Assembly (NCBI GenBank): GCA_965214585.1
Contig: OZ243957.1
Location: 992,001 to 1,056,000 of the forward strand
DNA: 64,000 nt
DNA from: JAHCHG01 sp965214585
GTDB taxonomy: Bacteria; Acidobacteriota; Blastocatellia; Pyrinomonadales; Pyrinomonadaceae
Direction of reading: 5' to 3'
Shown: positions 1 through 8,404 of the stretch, piece by piece
Layout: the number at the start of each line of letters is the position of its first letter
Position numbering within the stretch: the first letter of the stretch is position 1
Position numbers and translations under genes: made by a program
Notes under the pieces: generated by a model
What the model was told of the DNA's origin: nothing
What the model saw: the letters and a program-made list of their open reading frames with translations, nothing else
Databases searched by the model: none

Positions 1-579
1 AATTTTGAATTTCCGATTTTTACCCAAGCCGGACAGAAACGCGAAGCAAGCAAAATCATCGAAAAAACCGGAGAAAATTTCGCAGTTTTGAATCCGGCGG
101 GCGGCTGGACGACAAAACTCTGGAACGCCGAAAATTTCGGCAAACTGGCTGATCTGCTTTGGGAAAAAGAAAATATATACTCCGTTATCACAACCGCGCC
201 GAACGAAATCGAATTAGCGGAAAAAGCGTTAAAAAATAGCAAATCGGGAAAAATTACGCTTGCCCAACCGAGTTTAAAAGGCTTTTACGAATTGGCGAAA
301 AGAGCGAAAATCTACGTCGGCGGCGACACCGCGCCGACTCATCTGGCAGTCGCGGCAAACGCGCCCGTCGTCGGCATCTTCGGACCAACCGAATGGTGGC
401 GCAACGGAAGCCCGAATCCGAAAGACATCTGCGTTGAACGAACCGACATCAATTGCCGCGCCGATTGCCACCGCCGAACTTGCGGCAACTGGATTTGTAT
501 GGACATTTCGGTTGAAACTGTTTTCGGCGCAGTTCAAAAAAGACTCGGCGTTCGAGCAAAGTCATCTGAAAAAGCGTAA
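1..579 (+). CDS. Glycosyltransferase family 9 (heptosyltransferase-like), 3' part only
   Basis: The reading frame is open from base 1, so the 5' part lies outside the window; 192 residues remain. This is the C-terminal Rossmann domain of a GT9 enzyme, a family that transfers ADP-heptose or related sugars to the lipopolysaccharide core at the inner membrane. The sequence shows the typical start of the second domain (NPAGGW near residue 31) and the nucleotide-sugar loop GGDTAPTHLA near residue 107, followed by GIFGPT. A Cys-rich stretch (CRADCHRRTCGNWIC) close to the end is also common in these proteins. The exact sugar acceptor cannot be told. The gene stands alone at the edge, with the next gene 135 bases downstream. 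Confidence 0.85.
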   Translation, partial: NFEFPIFTQAGQKREASKIIEKTGENFAVLNPAGGWTTKLWNAENFGKLADLLWEKENIYSVITTAPNEIELAEKALKNSKSGKITLAQPSLKGFYELAKRAKIYVGGDTAPTHLAVAANAPVVGIFGPTEWWRNGSPNPKDICVERTDINCRADCHRRTCGNWICMDISVETVFGAVQKRLGVRAKSSEKA

Positions 580-713
580 AGTCCTTTTTTATCAAAGATT
601 TTGAAAATGAATTACGCGCCAAACAACTTTTAATTTGGCAATTTAGCGTTATAATGATGTAATTTCACATTCGAGAAATTGTTTCTTGTCTAAATCAAGG
701 GAAGGTTAAAATT

Positions 714-1295
714 ATGCTTCAGGAAATTTGGGAGTTTTTTCGCATTGCAATCGGGATGAACGAGGTTGAGCCGGTAATGTCGTCGTGGCAGATGATTCCG
801 CGCGTCGTGGTCGTTTATCTGGTCGCTCTGCTGATGATACGGCTTGGAAAACGGCGTTTTCTCGGCGGTTATACGGCGTTTGATATTCTGCTCGGTTTCG
901 TCGTCGGTTCGATTATGAGCCGCACGATCACCGGCGCGGTCACATTTCTTAATATGATTTTCATCGTCGGAACGCTTGTCGCTCTGCACTGGCTTATCGC
1001 CGTTATTACGTTCAAGTTTGAAAACGCCAGCAATTTGATAAAAAATTCGGAACGCGAGTTGATAAAAGACGGCAAAATTGACGAGGAAGCTATGGAGGCG
1101 AGCAAACTCGGCGAAAACGATCTGCTGCAAGCTCTGCGGCAAAAGGCGAATGTCGAAAAACCGGACGATGTAAAATCCGCTTATCTCGAACGCGACGGCA
1201 CGATCACCGTTATCCCGAAAGGCTGCGAAACGCACGTCGTTGATGTTGAAGTAAAGGAAAACGTCCAAACGATAAAAATTCAAATCGAGCATTGA
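714..1295 (+). CDS. DUF421 (YetF-like) membrane protein
   Basis: A 193-residue protein with two or three hydrophobic helices in the first 100 residues (VVVYLVALLMIRLGKRR, then FDILLGFVVGSIMSR), followed by a small soluble alpha/beta domain. The RLGKRRF and DILLGFVVGSIMSR stretches are the hallmark of the DUF421/YetF family, whose biochemical function is not established. The C-terminal part contains the usual LLQALRQKANVEKPDDVKSA-type segment. The start at 714 is preceded by a GGGAAGG-like ribosome binding site. It is probably a single-gene unit, followed by a long palindromic element. Confidence 0.85.
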   Translation: MLQEIWEFFRIAIGMNEVEPVMSSWQMIPRVVVVYLVALLMIRLGKRRFLGGYTAFDILLGFVVGSIMSRTITGAVTFLNMIFIVGTLVALHWLIAVITFKFENASNLIKNSERELIKDGKIDEEAMEASKLGENDLLQALRQKANVEKPDDVKSAYLERDGTITVIPKGCETHVVDVEVKENVQTIKIQIEH

Positions 1296-1339
1296 GCAAA
1301 ACAATTTTTAAATTATTTTGTGTGTTCACTTTTGGAAAA

Positions 1340-1475
1340 GCGGGCGCAGAGCAACCCTTCCCAACCTGTAAATTTGATAAACTGTTGCTTTTTCACTTTA
1401 TCTTGAACGGATCACTACAATTAACTGCTCAAGAATAAAAAGATGGCAGGTCAGGAAGGACTGCTCTGCGCCCGC
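1340..1475. repeat. Long inverted repeat (hairpin element)
   Basis: The arms GCGGGCGCAGAGCA (1340-1353) and TGCTCTGCGCCCGC (1462-1475) are exact complements. The match continues imperfectly inward through CCTTCC/GGAAGG and ACCTG/CAGGT. About 80 bases lie between the arms and contain no gene. It fills most of the 218-base gap between the DUF421 gene and the methyltransferase. It could be a MITE or REP-like element or a transcribed stem; no transposase is near. Confidence 0.7.
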
Positions 1476-1516
1476 AAAAGTCAAATTACCAAAAAACTTA
1501 AAAAAACACAGCATTG

Positions 1517-2473
1517 ATGAGCCTTAAAAAGAAAAAACCGAAAAAACGCGCCGCGCGAAACCGCACGCTTGAAATAACCGATGCGGAAGTTGAAGTTTAC
1601 CGGCGAAATTTAATTTACGACAATGAGCAGACCGATTTTGCAAACGTCTGTAATAAAACAATTTGCGCCGACGCTTTTGACATTCTCAAAAAACTTCCCC
1701 GCCGAAAATTCGATCTGCTTTTCGCCGATCCGCCGTATAATCTGAGTAAAAATTTCGGCAAAAGTTCCTTTAAGCAAACTTCGCTCGAAGAATACGAAAT
1801 CTGGCTCGAATCGTGGCTTGAAATCAGCGCGAAATTGTTAAAACCAACTGCGTCAATTTATATCTGCGGCGATTGGCGTTCGTCAAGCGCGATTCAGCGC
1901 GTCGGAATGAAGTATTTCAATTTGAAAAACCGCATCACTTGGGAACGCGAAAAGGGACGCGGCGCAAAAGCGAATTGGAAAAATGCTTCGGAAGATTTAT
2001 GGTTTTTCACCGTTTCCGACGAGTTCACATTCAATCTCGAAGCCGTCAAAATAAAACGAAAAGTCCTCGCGCCATACAAAGAAGACGGCAAACCGAAAGA
2101 CTGGAAAAGATCGAAAAACGGAAATTTCCGCTTAACGCATCCGTCAAATTTGTGGAACGATTTAACCGTTCCGTTTTGGTCAATGCCCGAAAATACGACG
2201 CATCCGACGCAAAAACCGGAAAAACTTTTAGCAAAAATAATTCTCGCCTCGACAAACGAAAACGATTTGATCTTAGACCCTTTCGCCGGAAGCGGCACAA
2301 CTTCCGTCGTCGCCAAAAAACTTAACAGAAATTTCGTCGGAATCGAAACGGACGAAAAATACTGCCTTTTAACCGAAAAACGACTCGCTTTAGCCGAAAA
2401 TGACAAATCAATTCAAGGCTTTGCCGACGGCGTTTTTTATGAGAGAAATACACGGATGAAAAGTGAGAAATGA
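1517..2473 (+). CDS. Beta-class DNA methyltransferase (adenine-N6 or cytosine-N4)
   Basis: A SAM-dependent DNA methylase of 318 residues. The catalytic motif IV is DPPYNL at about residue 71, and the SAM-binding motif I (LDPFAGSGTT) comes near residue 254. This motif order (IV before I) defines the beta group of amino-methyltransferases. A basic N-terminus (LKKKKPKKRAARNR) may help DNA contact. TTG at 1514 is also possible, but ATG at 1517 is the simpler start. No restriction gene is adjacent, so it looks like a solitary methylase. Its last residues (KSEK) and stop codon are encoded inside the left arm of the following palindrome. Confidence 0.88.
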   Translation: MSLKKKKPKKRAARNRTLEITDAEVEVYRRNLIYDNEQTDFANVCNKTICADAFDILKKLPRRKFDLLFADPPYNLSKNFGKSSFKQTSLEEYEIWLESWLEISAKLLKPTASIYICGDWRSSSAIQRVGMKYFNLKNRITWEREKGRGAKANWKNASEDLWFFTVSDEFTFNLEAVKIKRKVLAPYKEDGKPKDWKRSKNGNFRLTHPSNLWNDLTVPFWSMPENTTHPTQKPEKLLAKIILASTNENDLILDPFAGSGTTSVVAKKLNRNFVGIETDEKYCLLTEKRLALAENDKSIQGFADGVFYERNTRMKSEK

Positions 2474-2540
2474 GAAGTGAGAGGTGAGAATTAGGCAATT
2501 CCTTTTAAATTCTCACCTCTCATTTCTCATTTCTCACTTC
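2461..2540. repeat. Palindromic element built of GTGAGAA units
   Basis: The left arm 2461-2491 and right arm 2509-2540 are nearly perfect complements made of repeating GAGAA/GAGGTGAGAA units, so a stem of about 30 base pairs with a short loop could form. The left arm supplies the stop codon of the upstream methyltransferase and the right arm ends 9 bases before the exonuclease start. It may end or stabilise the upstream transcript. Confidence 0.75.
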
Positions 2541-2549
2541 TAAAATAAA

Positions 2550-3320
2550 ATGAAAATAGCGACTTGGAACGTAAACTCGGTAAATGTTCGGCTCGAACAA
2601 ATCTTAAACTGGCTCGAAAAAACGCAAACGGACGTTTTATGCTTGCAGGAAACAAAAACGGTTGACAAAAATTTTCCGCTTGAAGCGTTTGAAAATGCGA
2701 ATTTCAAAGCCGCGTTTACGGGCGAAAAGTCTTACAACGGCGTGGCGATTCTGTCCAGACACGAAATGCGCGACGTGCAGAAAAATTTTCGTGATGACGC
2801 GCTCGACCAGCCGAAACGTCTGATCGCCGCGACGATAAATGATATTCGCATCGTCAACACATACATTCCGAACGGCACGGAACTCTGGTCGGACAAATTC
2901 AAATTCAAACTCGATTGGCTGCAACGCTTGAGAAAACTTTTTGACGAAACCTGCGATACAAACGGCGACGTGCTTTTGTGCGGCGATTTCAACGTCGCGC
3001 CCGACGAACTCGACGTTTGGAACGTCAAACAATGGGAAGGAAAACTACATTTTTCAAAACCCGAACGCGCCGCGATGCACCACGTCAAACAATGGGGATT
3101 TGTTGACGTTTTCCGAAAAATGAACGGCGATTTGCAGGAATTTTCGTGGTGGAATTACAGACAGGGCGCGTTTTTCAAAAATCACGGCTTGCGGATTGAC
3201 CACATTTGGACATCAAAACCCCTCGCCGAGAAATGCGTCCGCTGTTGGATTGACAAAGAGCCGCGCGGTTGGGAAAGACCATCTGATCACACGCCCGTTG
3301 TCGCGGAATTTATAGATTGA
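2550..3320 (+). CDS. xth: Exodeoxyribonuclease III (AP endonuclease)
   Basis: A 256-residue member of the endonuclease/exonuclease/phosphatase fold, class ExoIII. It would cleave DNA at abasic sites and trim 3' ends in base excision repair. Landmarks are WNVNSV at residue 6, the metal-binding Glu in LQETK at residue 34, CGDFNVAPDELD in the middle, RIDHIW near residue 220 and the closing SDHTPV with the catalytic His. The length equals that of typical family members. The start follows a long palindrome directly and there is no strong ribosome binding site. Confidence 0.93.
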   Translation: MKIATWNVNSVNVRLEQILNWLEKTQTDVLCLQETKTVDKNFPLEAFENANFKAAFTGEKSYNGVAILSRHEMRDVQKNFRDDALDQPKRLIAATINDIRIVNTYIPNGTELWSDKFKFKLDWLQRLRKLFDETCDTNGDVLLCGDFNVAPDELDVWNVKQWEGKLHFSKPERAAMHHVKQWGFVDVFRKMNGDLQEFSWWNYRQGAFFKNHGLRIDHIWTSKPLAEKCVRCWIDKEPRGWERPSDHTPVVAEFID

Positions 3321-3410
3321 AATAAAATGTGTATGTTGCCCATTGAAGAAGGCGCACACGAAACGCTTGGTTTAACTGATAAAGAAGCGCGAAAATTTGC
3401 AAAATAGTGG

Positions 3411-3416
3411 TATAAT
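3411..3416 (+). promoter_or_regulatory. Possible -10 box before the small gene
   Basis: TATAAT lies about 80 bases upstream of the small gene at 3496. No convincing -35 hexamer stands 17 bases further up, so this is a weak call. Confidence 0.25.
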
Positions 3417-3495
3417 AATTATGCGGTGAGCAGTGATGATCTGACAATCAGTCAATTTGACCGCGCCGCTAAATTTACAAAAAAGGAGCTGAATA

Positions 3496-3687
3496 ATGCG
3501 CGGAAACTGGCATCGAAGAACAAGCAAACAGACGGAACAAGAGAGAAAACAGGAAGAACTCGAACCGAGAACACAGGGACTGATAGCTTATCAGGAAAAG
3601 GGCGAAAAGGGCGTGGACGAATTTCTGGACGAGCGTTGGGCGAAGAAGCGAGCGCAAGCGAGGGAAGCGGATCAAGGCGAGAACTAA
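3496..3687 (+). CDS. Small hypothetical protein (63 aa), charged
   Basis: A 63-residue, highly charged protein (start MRGNWHRRTSKQ, end EADQGEN) with no recognisable domain. I favour this frame over a longer overlapping one (3426-3710) because it has a clean AAAAGGAG ribosome binding site seven bases before ATG. The longer frame is low-complexity and has no such signal. An imperfect 8-base stem (3674-3681 with 3698-3705) around its stop codon could be a weak terminator. Function unknown. Confidence 0.55.
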   Translation: MRGNWHRRTSKQTEQERKQEELEPRTQGLIAYQEKGEKGVDEFLDERWAKKRAQAREADQGEN

Positions 3688-3725
3688 GTAACGCTTGCTC
3701 GCCTTCTTAATTTTGCATTTTTAAT

Positions 3726-4895
3726 TTAAACATACTGTCCCGCCGCAAAACCGGAAGACCACGCCCATTGAAAATTATATCCGCCGAGCCAGCCCGTTAC
3801 GTCCGCGACTTCGCCGATAAAATACAGATTTTTTACACGCTTGCTTTCCATCGTTTTTGATGAAAGTTCATCGGTTGAAACTCCGCCCGAAGTAACTTCC
3901 GCTTTCGCGTAACCGGCAGTTTCGGTAAACGGAATATGCCAATTTTCCAGTTTTTCCGCCACACGCGCCAACTCCTTTTCGCTGAACGCCTTTAACGGTT
4001 TTGCGTCGGCGAACTTTCGCGTCCAGACTTCCGCAAGACGATTCGGCAAAATTTCGCTCAGAAAATTATCAAAATTTTTCTTGCTGTCGTTTGAATTTTG
4101 CAGAATTTCCAGAGCGTTTTTCGACGGCAGCAGATCAATCGAAATTTTTTCGCCGCGCTTCCAATATGAAGAAATCTGCAAGATTGCCGGACCCGACAAA
4201 CCTTTGTGAGTAAACAAGATATTCTCGCGGAAAGACGTTTTTCCGAAAGAAACATTCGCGTCAAACGAAACGCCGCTTAGTTTCGTAAACGCTTTTGCTT
4301 CCGCATTTTCAAAAACAAGCGGCACAAGCGCGGGTTTTGTTTCGACAATTTTCAAACCGAACTGCTTTGCAATTTTATAACCGAATCCGCTCGCGCCGAG
4401 TTTCGGAATCGAAAGCCCGCCCGCCGCGATCACAAGACTTTCGCTTGTAAATTTCCCCTGATTCGTTTCGATTTCAAAAAAATCGTTTTTTGAAATGTTT
4501 TCAGCCGAACAATTCAGACGAATTTCGACATTTGCCGCCTGACATTCATCAAGCAGCATCTGCACGATCTGTCTGGAACTTTCCCGGCAAAAAAGCTGTC
4601 CGAGTTTCTTTTCGTAAAATTCTATTTCGTGTTTTTTGACAAGTTCGACAAAATTTTGCGAAGTGTATTTGGCAAGCGCGGATTTGCAAAAATGCGGATT
4701 TTCGGAAATAAAATTTTCGGCTTTGGCGTAAATGTTCGTAAAATTACAGCGTCCGCCGCCCGAAATTATAATTTTGCGCCCGACCTGATTGTTGTGTTCG
4801 ATGACGAGAACTCTGCGCCCGCGTTTTCCGGCTTCAATCGCGCAAAAAAGACCCGCCGCGCCGCCGCCGATAATAATTACATCGAAATCATTCAT
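3726..4895 (-). CDS. BaiN/HI0933-family flavoprotein (NAD(P)/FAD-dependent oxidoreductase)
   Basis: A 389-residue flavoprotein. The FAD-binding Rossmann motif GGGAAGLFCAIEAGKRG is at residues 11-27, then VLVIEHNNQVGRKIIISGGGRCNFTN, the signature of the HI0933 family (YhiN, BaiN). The C-terminal part shows GGVSTDELSSKTMESK and LYFIGEVADVTGWLGGYNFQWAWSSG, the typical closing FAD motif. Substrates of most members are unknown; BaiN is linked to bile-acid reduction in gut bacteria, which is not implied here. It is transcribed convergently with the small gene at 3496. Confidence 0.9.
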   Translation of the reverse strand: MNDFDVIIIGGGAAGLFCAIEAGKRGRRVLVIEHNNQVGRKIIISGGGRCNFTNIYAKAENFISENPHFCKSALAKYTSQNFVELVKKHEIEFYEKKLGQLFCRESSRQIVQMLLDECQAANVEIRLNCSAENISKNDFFEIETNQGKFTSESLVIAAGGLSIPKLGASGFGYKIAKQFGLKIVETKPALVPLVFENAEAKAFTKLSGVSFDANVSFGKTSFRENILFTHKGLSGPAILQISSYWKRGEKISIDLLPSKNALEILQNSNDSKKNFDNFLSEILPNRLAEVWTRKFADAKPLKAFSEKELARVAEKLENWHIPFTETAGYAKAEVTSGGVSTDELSSKTMESKRVKNLYFIGEVADVTGWLGGYNFQWAWSSGFAAGQYV

Positions 4896-4919
4896 AATTT
4901 GAAATCTTATCAGAAAATA

Positions 4920-6398
4920 TCAAGCAAGATTGCAAATCAGAGAATTTGCCGCCTTTAAATCATTTTCGATTTTCAGACGCTTTTTCTCGTCAGGCTCTGG
5001 CAAAATGCTGATAACATTTGCTTTATTCGTCCGCAGACATTTTCCTTTGCGATGCGTTTTGATGTCGCCCGCAATCGAATCGGTTTGTCCGATGCAGATC
5101 AATTTATGATGACCGCGATTTTTATTGTCCGTTACTCTTTTTGAAATTATATAAACGGCGGGAATTTCTTTGAACTTCTCGTTCAGTTCGTAAACCTTAA
5201 AGTAATACGAAGCCTTTTTCCCGCGAAAAACCGCTTTGCTGATCGCTCTCACGGCTTTTTTTCGGCTTTTTATTTCAGGTTTTTTGCTCTCTTCAATTTT
5301 CGTCGGCGCAGCTTTTTTCGCCGAAATTTTCTGTTTAGAAATTTTTGGTTTTGCACTTCCAATTGATCTTCGTTTCGGTCTGATTATAACTTTCGTTTTT
5401 GCCGAACTTTCCGATTTTTTCGGACTTTTTACAGTCTTTTTAGAAACAACTTTACGTTTCGCAGACGGTTTTGCATTTGCGTTTTTTGAAACAGTTTTCG
5501 TATTGGAAATTGCTTCTACTGATGCTTTTTGAGTTTTCGGTTTAACAGATTTGACTGCATTTTTCGCCGTTTTTGATTTCGGCTTTACAGACTTAGAAAC
5601 AACTTTTACAAGTTTTTTATTCGTTTTCGGTTTTGCTTTTGAAACTGTCTTTCTTGCTTTTGTATTAATTTTTGTATTTTTTGTATTCTTAGAAACACTT
5701 TTCTTTTTTAGTGCGCTTTTTTGTTCATCAATCGGCGAAACTTTTTTGGCTTTCGGTTTAATATTTTTTTCGCCCGCTTTTGCTGCTGATTTCCTTTTTT
5801 TCGCGCTCGTTTTCGTCGCCGTCGGTTTCTTTTTCTTCGCTGCATCTTTTTTGACAACAGCCGAATTCGCTTTTTTTGTTTTCAATTTGGAAATTTTAGG
5901 TTTCGCGGTTTTCGCTTTTGCCGAAACGGATTTTTCAGCCGATTTTGCCGTTTTCACAGTTGGTTTCGCGGTTTTTGAGTTTTTCAGTTTTGTCTGACGA
6001 GTTTTATTTTCCGTTTTTTTTGCACCCGCTTTTTCAACTTTCCTTTTCGCCGTTTTCGGTTTTAAAGTCTGAACTTTTTTGGTCGAAGTTTTAGGTGTTT
6101 CCTTCCGAGATTTTTTCGCCGTCTGCTTTTTTTTCGGCGCAGTTTTAGCGACAGTTTTTTTCGATGCAGATTTAGTTTTTGCCGCACTTTTTCTTAAAAT
6201 TGTTTTTCCTTTTGCGGCGGATTTTGAAGTTTCGACTTTAGGAGATTTTGATGCAGTTTTTTTCGGAGTTCGGGTTTTGATTTTTTTTGTCGAAACGGAC
6301 GGTTTTTTCGCCGTTTTCGCTTCTGAAACACCGATCTTGCTCTTCGTCTGAGGTTTTGGATTTACCGCTTTTCTTCTGCTTGTTACTGCCTGTTTCAT
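4920..6398 (-). CDS. Lysine-rich histone-H1-like protein with C-terminal GIY-YIG-like domain
   Basis: Roughly the first 390 residues are low-complexity Lys/Ala/Ser/Thr repeats (AKTKSASKKTVAKTAPKK and similar), like eukaryotic H1 tails and bacterial HctB or AlgP-type DNA-binding proteins. The last 100 residues are globular: AVYII, then LICIGQT, an R/H-containing stretch, and IENDLKAANSLICN. The spacing and residues recall a GIY-YIG nuclease fold (two YI/IG strands, later Glu and Asn). I infer a nucleoid-associated protein that could bind or nick DNA; catalytic activity is uncertain. ATG at 6398 is chosen. A TATAAT box lies just upstream (about 6411-6416), so an alternative start at 6407 would be essentially leaderless. 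Confidence 0.65.
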   Translation of the reverse strand: MKQAVTSRRKAVNPKPQTKSKIGVSEAKTAKKPSVSTKKIKTRTPKKTASKSPKVETSKSAAKGKTILRKSAAKTKSASKKTVAKTAPKKKQTAKKSRKETPKTSTKKVQTLKPKTAKRKVEKAGAKKTENKTRQTKLKNSKTAKPTVKTAKSAEKSVSAKAKTAKPKISKLKTKKANSAVVKKDAAKKKKPTATKTSAKKRKSAAKAGEKNIKPKAKKVSPIDEQKSALKKKSVSKNTKNTKINTKARKTVSKAKPKTNKKLVKVVSKSVKPKSKTAKNAVKSVKPKTQKASVEAISNTKTVSKNANAKPSAKRKVVSKKTVKSPKKSESSAKTKVIIRPKRRSIGSAKPKISKQKISAKKAAPTKIEESKKPEIKSRKKAVRAISKAVFRGKKASYYFKVYELNEKFKEIPAVYIISKRVTDNKNRGHHKLICIGQTDSIAGDIKTHRKGKCLRTNKANVISILPEPDEKKRLKIENDLKAANSLICNLA

Positions 6399-6452
6399 AT
6401 AAAACATTGTATTATAAATGAAACATCAAATCAAAAGCATTTTTAAAAATAA

Positions 6453-6529
6453 GTCAGTAGCGTCGTGCGTGAGCCGATGCGCTCGTCGCAACTACATTGA
6501 CCAATCGGCTCACCTCGGACGCTGCTGAC
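6453..6529. repeat. Palindromic repeat, family GTCAGTAGCG (copy 1)
   Basis: The outer arms GTCAGTAGCGTC and its near complement GACGCTGCTGAC enclose GTGAGCCGAT / ATCGGCTCAC. A second copy of the same family occurs at 20312-20388. The element sits between the lysine-rich gene and rsmG and carries no coding capacity. Confidence 0.75.
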
Positions 6530-6544
6530 AAGAATTTCAACCGA

Positions 6545-7150
6545 TTACTTGCAGACGAACAGAAATCTCTGCTCGGACATCGGCAGTAACTTTTGCTCGA
6601 ATTTTATTTGTTCTTTTTCCAGAGCCTCGCGCAAATTATTTCCGCCGAAAAAAAGCATTGCAGAATTGTCAGACCATTTGAGAATTTTCGGAAGTTTTTT
6701 TGTAAATTTATCAAGCGCACGGCACAAAATGTAAGAAACATTAGGTTTTCGCACTTCTTCAAATTGGCGGTCAAAAATTTTCGCCTGTTTGCTCAAATCG
6801 CATTTTTCCAAAACTTCTTCTAAAAAACGCGCTTTTTTCGGTTTCGATTCGATCAAAACGCCCTGCAAATCTTCACGCACGATCAGGCAAGGAACGGCAG
6901 GCAAACCCGCGCCCGTTCCGATGTCGGCAAATTTGGTGTTTTCGGGCAAAAATTCCGTTGCCGCAAGCGATTCTAAAATGTGTCTGATGACAAATTCTTC
7001 GACAGAAGAAGGCGCGACGAGATGCAGAATTTCGTTGTTTTCCCGAATCAATTCGTAAAAATCGGCGAGCGATTCGATCTTTGAATCGGGCAAATCCAAA
7101 CTAAATTCGGTTTGATATTTTTTTACCGCTTTGATGAAATCTTTTCGCAT
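6545..7150 (-). CDS. rsmG: 16S rRNA (guanine527-N7)-methyltransferase RsmG
   Basis: A SAM-dependent methylase of 201 residues that modifies G527 in the 530 loop of 16S rRNA (GidB family). The SAM site FADIGTGAGLPAVPCLIV is in the middle, followed by ESKPKKARFLEEVL, both typical. The frame continues upstream to 7261, but that extension is encoded by a perfect 27-base inverted repeat; the start at 7150 (MRKDFIK) gives the usual family length. No strong ribosome binding site is visible. A tRNA-Leu gene lies upstream on the same strand. Confidence 0.9.
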   Translation of the reverse strand: MRKDFIKAVKKYQTEFSLDLPDSKIESLADFYELIRENNEILHLVAPSSVEEFVIRHILESLAATEFLPENTKFADIGTGAGLPAVPCLIVREDLQGVLIESKPKKARFLEEVLEKCDLSKQAKIFDRQFEEVRKPNVSYILCRALDKFTKKLPKILKWSDNSAMLFFGGNNLREALEKEQIKFEQKLLPMSEQRFLFVCK

Positions 7151-7158
7151 AAGGATTT

Positions 7159-7234
7159 GTAAATAGTAAATCGTTAATTGTAAATCGTTTCTCAATCTAA
7201 CGATGCTATTTACAATTAACGATTTACTATTTAC
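7159..7234. repeat. Perfect inverted repeat, 27-base arms
   Basis: The arms 7159-7185 and 7208-7234 are exact complements made of TAAAT/GTAAAT-type units, separated by 22 bases. It sits directly before the rsmG start. It differs in sequence from the other hairpins in the window but shares their layout. Confidence 0.8.
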
Positions 7235-7275
7235 GAAATTTTCCGCGCAATTAGCGGACAAATTTCAAAAAAAAT

Positions 7276-7362
7276 TGGTGCGGATGAGAAGATTTGAACT
7301 TCCACGAGATTGCTCTCACGGGCTTCTGAGACCCGCGCGTCTACCGATTCCGCCACATCCGC
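7276..7362 (-). tRNA. tRNA-Leu (anticodon CAG)
   Basis: On the minus strand a full class II tRNA folds. The acceptor stem GCGGATG pairs with CATCCGC, and the D arm carries GGCGGAATCGGTAGACGC. The anticodon loop is CTCAGAA, giving CAG, and a long variable arm follows, as expected for leucine tRNAs. The T arm reads GGAAGTTCAAATCTTC. The 3' CCA is encoded (7276-7278). It reads CUG codons. Confidence 0.95.
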
Positions 7363-7468
7363 GCGTCAAGGGTAAACTCAAATAATACGAATTTATCGGC
7401 AAAAATTCAAGTATCGTTTTCATTTGCCGATCAAGCCAAAACCTTTGAAATTTGCTATTATTTGAAAT

Positions 7469-8191
7469 GTGCAGAAAGCGAAAGCAAAACAAAATCTGAG
7501 CGAGAATCTGGCGGAAGTTTTGGGCAAAATTCAGCAAGCGGCGGAAAAAGCGAATCGAAAACACGACGAGATAAAGCTCGTTGCGGTCAGCAAAACTCAT
7601 TCGGCTGCAATTTTGCGCGGCGCAATTGAAGTTGGCGCGAACATTTTAGGCGAAAATAAAGTTCAGGAAGCGGAAGAAAAGATCGAAAAGATCGGGCGCG
7701 AGGCGGCAGAATGGCATTTGATCGGGCATCTGCAATCGAACAAAGCCAGAAAAGCGGTTGAACTTTTCGACGTGATTCAAACGCTCGATTCGGTGAAACT
7801 CGCCAAGCGTCTGGAGAGAATCTGCAAAGAAGAAGATCGTGAAAATTTGCGGGTTTTGGTGCAGATTGATTTGGCGAATGAGAAAACAAAATCGGGAATT
7901 TTAATAAAAGATTTGCCCGAAATGATCGGGTTTTTGCAGACTTGCGAGCGTTTGAAATTCGACGGTTTGATGATAATTCCGCCGTATTTTGAAGACGCGG
8001 AAAAAGTGCGCCCGTATTTTGCGGAATTACGAAACTTGCGCGACGAACTCTTGAAACAAAATGTTTTTGCAGGCGAAACGGGCGAACTTTCGATGGGAAT
8101 GAGCAGTGATTTCGAGATTGCGATTGAAGAAGGCGCGACGATTGTGCGCGTCGGCACGGCGATTTTCGGCGAGAGAAACGTGCATAATTGA
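7469..8191 (+). CDS. yggS: PLP homeostasis protein, YggS/PLPBP family
   Basis: A 240-residue TIM-barrel protein that binds pyridoxal phosphate and helps control B6 and amino-acid balance. The PLP lysine is in VAVSKTHS (residue 42). ILGENKVQEAEEK, WHLIGHLQSNKA and the C-terminal LSMGMSSDFEIAIEEGATIVR phosphate-binding loop are all typical. The start is GTG at 7469; the overlapping ATG at 7467 is in another frame. It opens a yggS-yggT-yggU run, a common order in bacteria, interrupted here by a palindrome. Confidence 0.93.
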   Translation: MQKAKAKQNLSENLAEVLGKIQQAAEKANRKHDEIKLVAVSKTHSAAILRGAIEVGANILGENKVQEAEEKIEKIGREAAEWHLIGHLQSNKARKAVELFDVIQTLDSVKLAKRLERICKEEDRENLRVLVQIDLANEKTKSGILIKDLPEMIGFLQTCERLKFDGLMIIPPYFEDAEKVRPYFAELRNLRDELLKQNVFAGETGELSMGMSSDFEIAIEEGATIVRVGTAIFGERNVHN

Positions 8192-8247
8192 TAACGAATA
8201 ACGGATAATGGATAATCAGTAGATTACGAAAAATCAAATTTGATATG

Positions 8248-8370
8248 AAAGGCGGAAACAAGGGTGCTGATTAATTAAAAGAATTTCAAGAAAACGGCTG
8301 CAATACTGTTTGTTTATTAAACTTTTGATTTGCAAACAGCACCCTCCATAACTGTCGGGTTTCCGCCTTT
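8248..8370. repeat. Palindromic element between yggS and yggT
   Basis: The left arm AAAGGCGGAAAC then GGGTGCTG (8248-8269) pairs with CAGCACCC (8337-8344) and GTTTCCGCCTTT (8359-8370). A further outer pair (AACGGATAAT near 8203 with ATTATCCGTT near 8379) makes it a nested structure. It contains a spurious upstream extension of the yggT frame. Confidence 0.7.
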
Positions 8371-8404
8371 GTCAAGAAATTATCCGTTTTCCGTTACAAA
8401 AATT

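Noticed and set aside
3327..3407. 26-codon frame beginning MCMLPIEEGAHETLGL
   Set aside because: Short, no ribosome binding site and no family; not enough to call a gene.
3426..3710. 94-residue frame overlapping the small gene at 3496
   Set aside because: Low-complexity translation and no ribosome binding site; the 63-residue frame has both a good site and a normal composition.
5551..5997. Phe-rich membrane-like frame opposite the lysine-rich gene
   Set aside because: It is the complement of AAA-rich lysine codons, which reads as Phe; an artefact.
8330..8404. Longer N-terminus of the YggT-family protein
   Set aside because: The extension is encoded by the palindrome right arm and is not hydrophobic; ATG at 8405 gives the normal family start.
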